9,447 nucleotides of DNA from Methylovulum sp. (GTDB lineage Bacteria > Pseudomonadota > Gammaproteobacteria > Methylococcales > Methylomonadaceae). Under the pieces are notes generated by a model. It worked only from the letters and a program-made list of their open reading frames with translations. It made no database searches and was not told where the DNA came from. Positions within the stretch are counted from its first letter, which is position 1. Each line of letters opens with the position of its first letter. The position numbers and the translations under genes are program-made. The stretch spans positions 1-9,447 of the forward strand of contig JAQTNZ010000059.1 in the NCBI GenBank assembly GCA_028713595.1, given 5' to 3'. This document shows positions 6,611 through 9,447 of the stretch, piece by piece.

Positions 6611-7051
6611 TTAATCGGCGGGCAAACGCACCGCCAACACGTCACATTGGGCATGGTGCAAAATGCTGTTGGCCGTGGAACCCAGCAATAAGGCCAAGCC
6701 ATGCCGCCCGTGCGAGCCGACCACAATCAAATCGGCGTTTTGTTCTTGCGCGACCCGGACGATTTCCAATTTGGCGCTGCCGGTTTCCAGCCACACATCC
6801 GCTTGTGCAACCGCCAAGGTGGCGGCCAGTTTGGTCAGCTTGGCTTGGGTGACCGCCATCAGTTCGGTGTTCAAATCCAGCGGATAAGGCATGTCGCCAT
6901 AGCCGGCATCCAACATCGGCAAATTGTCCACAACATGGATCAGGCTTAGTTTTGCCTGATAGACCGCCGCCAGATCACAGGCCCTGCCAATGACCACGTC
7001 ATCATGTTCAAAAAAATCAACCGCTAATAATATATGCCGGTACGCGCTCAT
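6611..7051 (-). CDS. Universal stress protein, UspA family
   Basis: This is a 146-residue single-domain Usp protein, the usual size. It begins YRHILLAVDF, the standard first beta-strand with the conserved Asp. The C-terminal nucleotide loop is GSHGRHGLALLLGST (residues 112-126), close to the ATP-binding pattern G-x2-G-x9-G-S/T but with eight residues between the last two glycines. I recall this spacing from many proteobacterial Usp proteins, so ATP binding is probable but unproven. It is cytoplasmic, probably a homodimer, and thought to aid survival under stress. ATG 7051 has a good AGAGG Shine-Dalgarno 5 bases upstream. It starts 12 bp after the stop of the preceding membrane-protein gene, so the two are probably co-transcribed. 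Confidence 0.93.
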   Translation of the reverse strand: MSAYRHILLAVDFFEHDDVVIGRACDLAAVYQAKLSLIHVVDNLPMLDAGYGDMPYPLDLNTELMAVTQAKLTKLAATLAVAQADVWLETGSAKLEIVRVAQEQNADLIVVGSHGRHGLALLLGSTANSILHHAQCDVLAVRLPAD

Positions 7052-7063
7052 GATCGCCTCTGT

Positions 7064-7576
7064 CTAATTAACGCTAGGAGCCTCTGGAAACAACAAGGCC
7101 ATGATTTCATAGGATGCCAATAAGTATAGCAACGCCACCCCCAAACCAAAACTGAGGTGCTGGTCTAAGGCATGGCGCATGATATGCCCGATAACCGCCC
7201 AGTGCCAGATAATTAAGCCTAACATCAGCAAAAAAACGCCTATCCCGCCTTGGTGCAGCACCAATGTCGCCATTACCGGCAAGGCCAAAAAACTGATGAG
7301 CGCGTCCGTGCCCAATAAGGCCGAGGCGGTTTGCCAAAACCGCGCCAGTTTGCCAAAGCCAAACAAACAGATGGCCCCGAAAGCCATTTCCAAAACGATG
7401 CCGGTAACGGTTTGCAACAATGACCGTATCAGGCCATTGCCCATATCCAGCATCAAAAAGCTGGTCAGTGCATTCATGGACAGCGTCCACTTCAGAACAC
7501 TGCCCTTATAAGGCAAATCTTGCGGGCCTTTTTTGAACAGGCAAATGTCAAATAGCCGTTTTATCAGGTCAAACAT
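7064..7576 (-). CDS. Five-helix inner-membrane protein, possibly Yip1-like
   Basis: This is a 170-residue protein. A short amphipathic N-terminus (MFDLIKRLFDICLFKKGPQD) is followed by about five hydrophobic helices, near residues 31-48, 54-76, 87-107, 110-131 and 143-163. The MFDLIKRLFD start and the spacing of helices remind me of small Yip1-domain-like or uncharacterised proteobacterial membrane proteins; this is a weak assignment. There is no catalytic motif. WHWAVIGHIMRHAL (124-137) is rich in His and could sit at a membrane edge. ATG 7576 is preferred over an adjoining TTG, because GAGGG lies about 7 bases upstream. It is 28 bp downstream of hemJ and 12 bp upstream of the usp gene, inside the probable operon. 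The function is unknown. Confidence 0.8.
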   Translation of the reverse strand: MFDLIKRLFDICLFKKGPQDLPYKGSVLKWTLSMNALTSFLMLDMGNGLIRSLLQTVTGIVLEMAFGAICLFGFGKLARFWQTASALLGTDALISFLALPVMATLVLHQGGIGVFLLMLGLIIWHWAVIGHIMRHALDQHLSFGLGVALLYLLASYEIMALLFPEAPSVN

Positions 7577-7604
7577 CAATTTCCCTCAAGTATTGGCTTG
7601 CCGC

Positions 7605-8030
7605 CTAAAAAGGCTTGACCACCGCCAAGATCACAATGCCCAGCAAAAACAGCACCGGCACTTCGTTCATCCAACGATAATAGCTATGCGGATGGGTGTT
7701 GCGGTCATGCTTGAACTCCTGTAGCCAAACCCCGCACATAATATGATAGCCTGACAGTAACAGCAATAGCGCCAATTTGGCGTGTAACCAACCGCTGCCC
7801 GAATACAGCGCCCACGCATAACTGTGCAACATCGCCAGCCCAAAAATCCAAGTGGCGATCATGCCAGGGGTCATAATGCCAAAATAGAGCTTGCGCTCCA
7901 TCACCTTAAAGCGTTCGTTGCTGATAGCGTCAGAGCTCATGGCATGGTAAACGAACAAGCGCGGCAAATAAAACAGGCCGGCAAACCACGTCACCATAAA
8001 AATCAAATGCAAGGCTTTTAACCACAGCAT
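7605..8030 (-). CDS. hemJ: Protoporphyrinogen oxidase HemJ
   Basis: HemJ oxidises protoporphyrinogen IX to protoporphyrin IX, the step before ferrochelatase in haem synthesis, in many bacteria that lack HemG and HemY. It is an inner-membrane protein. The sequence is typical: LKALHLIFMVTWFAGLFYLP at 4-23, then RLFVYH (24-29), MERKLYFGIMTPG (44-56), a KL..YH segment with H96, and the C-terminal signature NEVPVLFLLGIVILAVVKPF (122-141). The 141-residue length and four membrane helices match. H8 and H96 are candidates for cofactor or haem contacts by family analogy. ATG 8030 lies 2 bp after the tlpA-like stop codon and has AAGGA upstream, overlapping that gene's end, so translation is probably coupled. 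Confidence 0.93.
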   Translation of the reverse strand: MLWLKALHLIFMVTWFAGLFYLPRLFVYHAMSSDAISNERFKVMERKLYFGIMTPGMIATWIFGLAMLHSYAWALYSGSGWLHAKLALLLLLSGYHIMCGVWLQEFKHDRNTHPHSYYRWMNEVPVLFLLGIVILAVVKPF

Positions 8031-8032
8031 AG

Positions 8033-8536
8033 CTATCCTTCCAACAATGTGTCAATGGCCTTATGCAGGGCCTGGTTATCGGACAAACCCGTGTACTGTA
8101 AAACGATACGTCCATCGGGGGCAATCAAAAACGTGGTCGGGGTCAAGGCGACTTGCCCAAAAGCGCGGGCATAATCGGCGTGCAAATCCAGCACCACTTG
8201 ATAGGGTAGCTGTTGGGCCGCGCTCATGGCGACAACATGGCTGGGCGGGTCGTAGTACATGGCAATGGCGATCAGCTCCAGACCGCGTGGATGGTAGTCC
8301 TCATACAACGCCCGCAAATGCGGGATTTCCTTAATGCAGCCCGAGCAGTCGGTCGCCCAAAAGGTGACGATAACTGGCTTGCCGCGCAAGGCCTTAAGGT
8401 CTAGCGGCAAGCCGGTGATGGTGGTCAGCTTAAGGTCAGGGGCCACCGCCAGCGGGCGTGGTGCCAGCATCACCAGCAAAGCGATCAGCCCTATCGCCAA
8501 ACCTGCGCCCAGCCATTTTCGTGCAGTCGCCATCAT
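8033..8536 (-). CDS. TlpA-like membrane-anchored thioredoxin-fold protein
   Basis: This is a 167-residue protein. An N-terminal uncleaved membrane anchor or signal sequence (about residues 8-26) follows the basic MMATARK. The thioredoxin fold then shows WATDCSGCIKEIP, with the redox pair C64 and C67 (CSGC), and the conserved cis-Pro region LTPTTFLIAPDGR (131-143, P133). The GKPVIVTFWAT strand is typical of TlpA, ResA and CcmG proteins. It probably works in the periplasm as a disulfide reductase, for example on apocytochromes or other Cys proteins; the client is unknown. Its position directly before hemJ suggests a haem or cytochrome context, by inference. Two successive ATG codons (8536 and 8533) are possible starts; no strong Shine-Dalgarno is seen. 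It is the first gene of the probable five-gene operon. Confidence 0.9.
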   Translation of the reverse strand: MMATARKWLGAGLAIGLIALLVMLAPRPLAVAPDLKLTTITGLPLDLKALRGKPVIVTFWATDCSGCIKEIPHLRALYEDYHPRGLELIAIAMYYDPPSHVVAMSAAQQLPYQVVLDLHADYARAFGQVALTPTTFLIAPDGRIVLQYTGLSDNQALHKAIDTLLEG

Positions 8537-8582
8537 GAGGATCCGCCTTGTTGTTGTTTTATAAAACGGTGGGGTTTAGACC

Positions 8583-8600
8583 CACGGCCATTAAGTTAAG
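8583..8600 (+). repeat. Third copy of the MITE terminal repeat
   Basis: CACGGCCATTAAGTTAAG differs by one base from the terminal repeat at 8734-8751 and is in the same orientation. The AT-rich bases following it (8601-8632) also resemble those following the second copy (8752-8786), so a unit of about 55 bp appears duplicated. Confidence 0.7.
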
Positions 8601-8642
8601 ATATTTGTATTAATAATCAGACTGTTAATAAGTACGCACTCG

Positions 8643-8724
8643 TTCCCACACGCTGTGTGGGAATGCGGTAGGGACGCGCCGCGTCCCGTTTCGCACCGCA
8701 GCGCGGGTGGCACTGCATTCCCAC
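8643..8724. repeat. Multi-hairpin REP-like element
   Basis: TTCCCACAC (8643-8651) pairs with GTGTGGGAA (8655-8663) around a GCT loop. GGGACGC (8671-8677) pairs with GCGTCCC (8681-8687) around GCC. GTGGGAATGC (8657-8666) is also the reverse complement of GCATTCCCAC (8715-8724), so the element can fold alternatively into one large structure. It looks like a dispersed intergenic repeat; copy number cannot be judged from one window. Confidence 0.65.
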
Positions 8725-8733
8725 GTGGCACGT

Positions 8734-8937
8734 CACTGCCATTAAGTTAAGAATCTTTATATTTAATATCAACAAGATAGGATTAATCGTTCGCCCTGAG
8801 CTGGTCGAAGGGTGGGCGGTTAATCCGGTCATGGTTCGACCAGCTCACCACGAACGGATTAACTTACTACGACCCTAACTCAATAGCGTTTTCTATGTTA
8901 TTGAATAAAAATAGCATTCCTTAACTTAATGGCAGTG
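8734..8937. mobile_element. MITE-like element with 18-bp terminal inverted repeats
   Basis: CACTGCCATTAAGTTAAG (8734-8751) and its exact reverse complement (8920-8937) bound a 204-bp non-coding segment, as expected of a miniature inverted-repeat element. No transposase is encoded. No target-site duplication is apparent: the left flank ends CACGT and the right flank begins GGGG. The element contains inner palindromes (8788-8863). Confidence 0.6.
8788..8863. repeat. Nested palindromes with GAGCTGGTCGAA arms
   Basis: GAGCTGGTCGAA (8798-8809) pairs with TTCGACCAGCTC (8835-8846). CGTTCG (8788-8793) pairs with CGAACG (8851-8856) at matched 4-base offsets. CGCCC (8792-8796) pairs with GGGCG (8814-8818), and GTTAATCCG (8819-8827) with CGGATTAAC (8855-8863). 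Two adjacent smaller hairpins or one large hairpin can form. I recall similar GAGC-TGTCGAA repeats as common in proteobacterial genomes. Confidence 0.65.
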
Positions 8938-8957
8938 GGGGTTCAGGCCGCCACCCC

Positions 8958-9447
8958 TCACTTTACCAATACGTCCGCAAAGCCTTCGAAATAACGCAAC
9001 GCCCGTTGGCGTTGCTGGCTGAGCGGTGTCAAGATACCTTGTGCCAAGTAGCTTTCAAGGTCTAAAAGCCGCTGGTATTCCTCGTCCAGCTTGCCGTTTT
9101 TATACAACGCATACCAACGCTTGACGTGCCAGGCATGGCAGGGCTTGCTGCCAAAGCATTGCTCCAGATTTTCCAGGCCTTCGCCGTTATTGATGATTTT
9201 CCGGCAAAATTGCTCAAAACCACGCACCGGAAAATGCAGCACTTCTATATCGCAAGACGGCTGTTTGCTGTAGTTTTGCCAATACCTCGGCTGGATGTCA
9301 TGGTTGCCTTGCACCACTTCCAAATCCCCTTGGCGGGTCGTGTAAATCACCTTGTTGGGGTAGCGGTATAACAGGAACGAACGCCAATTGACCTCATCCA
9401 TCACTTTCGGGAGCGATTTGACGATAGGGTTGCTGACTTCGTAAATA
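8958..9447 (-). CDS. Glycosyltransferase, family 2-like, C-terminal part
   Basis: This is a C-terminal fragment of 162 residues; the frame stays open to the right edge, so the start lies beyond it. An internal GTG at 9404 is not the start. The signature region is YPNKVIYTTRQGDLEV, then GNHD, then IEVLHFPVRGFEQFCRKIINNGEGLEN. The arrangement K-I-Y, GNH, HFP-RG-EQF-RK-I-NGG recalls the C-terminal half of Glyco_tranf_2_4-type (Pfam) glycosyltransferases found in cell-surface polysaccharide loci. The nucleotide-sugar-binding half with its DXD is outside the window. After this the chain is polar and rich in Gln and Arg, ending YFEGFADVLVK. Nothing else in the window is a polysaccharide gene, so the locus context is unknown. 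Confidence 0.75.
   Translation of the reverse strand, partial: IYEVSNPIVKSLPKVMDEVNWRSFLLYRYPNKVIYTTRQGDLEVVQGNHDIQPRYWQNYSKQPSCDIEVLHFPVRGFEQFCRKIINNGEGLENLEQCFGSKPCHAWHVKRWYALYKNGKLDEEYQRLLDLESYLAQGILTPLSQQRQRALRYFEGFADVLVK

Larger units (their letters stand above)
8537..8957. other. Non-coding, repeat-filled intergenic region
   Basis: No credible gene lies between the tlpA-like gene and the glycosyltransferase. The region holds at least three repeat types, listed separately. The promoter of the tlpA-hemJ operon should be at its left end, and TTTATAAA (8559-8566) is a loose -10-like site on the minus strand. The small hairpin GTGGG/CCCAC (8569-8573 with 8581-8585) also lies here. Confidence 0.7.

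Noticed and set aside
8617..8832. 71-codon minus-strand ORF
   Set aside because: It runs through palindromic repeats and has no family-like features; its composition follows the repeats.
8958..9404. Complete 148-residue gene starting at GTG 9404
   Set aside because: The frame stays open through 9446 with family-like sequence (NPIVKSLPKV), so this is the end of a longer gene.

Overview
The window looks like chromosomal DNA of a Gram-negative proteobacterium, most likely a gammaproteobacterium. The signs are RimO and Gmk of normal proteobacterial length, a lipoprotein signal, a TlpA-type periplasmic thioredoxin, HemJ-type haem synthesis, a UspA-type stress protein and intergenic REP-like palindromes. 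I cannot name the genus. The palindrome style resembles that of methanotroph-type gammaproteobacterial genomes, but this is recollection and not evidence.

Layout. Positions 1-99 are the tail of a small lipoprotein gene, followed by a bidirectional terminator. Next, on the minus strand, come gmk and rimO (177-2156), a nucleotide kinase followed by the enzyme that methylthiolates ribosomal protein S12. Divergent from gmk are a Nudix hydrolase and, 11 bp after it, a small helix-turn-helix protein resembling HigA-type antitoxins but with no toxin beside it. A LHPP-like HAD phosphatase (minus) converges on this pair. A 631-bp AT-rich intergenic region then leads to an exported helical protein of unknown function (4679-5230), which ends at a terminator directly followed by a REP-like 15-bp hairpin. 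A long possible leader (about 5403-5778) precedes a TTG-initiated single-RRM RNA-binding protein (5779-6042).

From 8536 down to 6137 five minus-strand genes are closely packed and probably form an operon: tlpA-like, hemJ, a five-helix membrane protein, a universal stress protein, and a protein joining a cold-shock-like OB domain to a TM2 membrane domain. The first two genes are 2 bp apart. Together they suggest envelope, redox, haem and stress functions, although only HemJ has a well-defined pathway role.

The stretch 8537-8957 is non-coding and packed with repeats. It contains a MITE-like element with perfect 18-bp terminal inverted repeats (8734-8937), a third copy of that terminus at 8583-8600, a multi-hairpin GTGGGAATGC element (8643-8724), and nested palindromes containing GAGCTGGTCGAA. 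The window ends inside a glycosyltransferase gene that runs off the right edge on the minus strand.

I found no CRISPR array, tRNA, rRNA or complete transposase, and no convincing new multi-gene system. The most unusual material is the repeat cluster, the OB-TM2 fusion, the RRM leader and the orphan antitoxin-like gene next to the Nudix gene.
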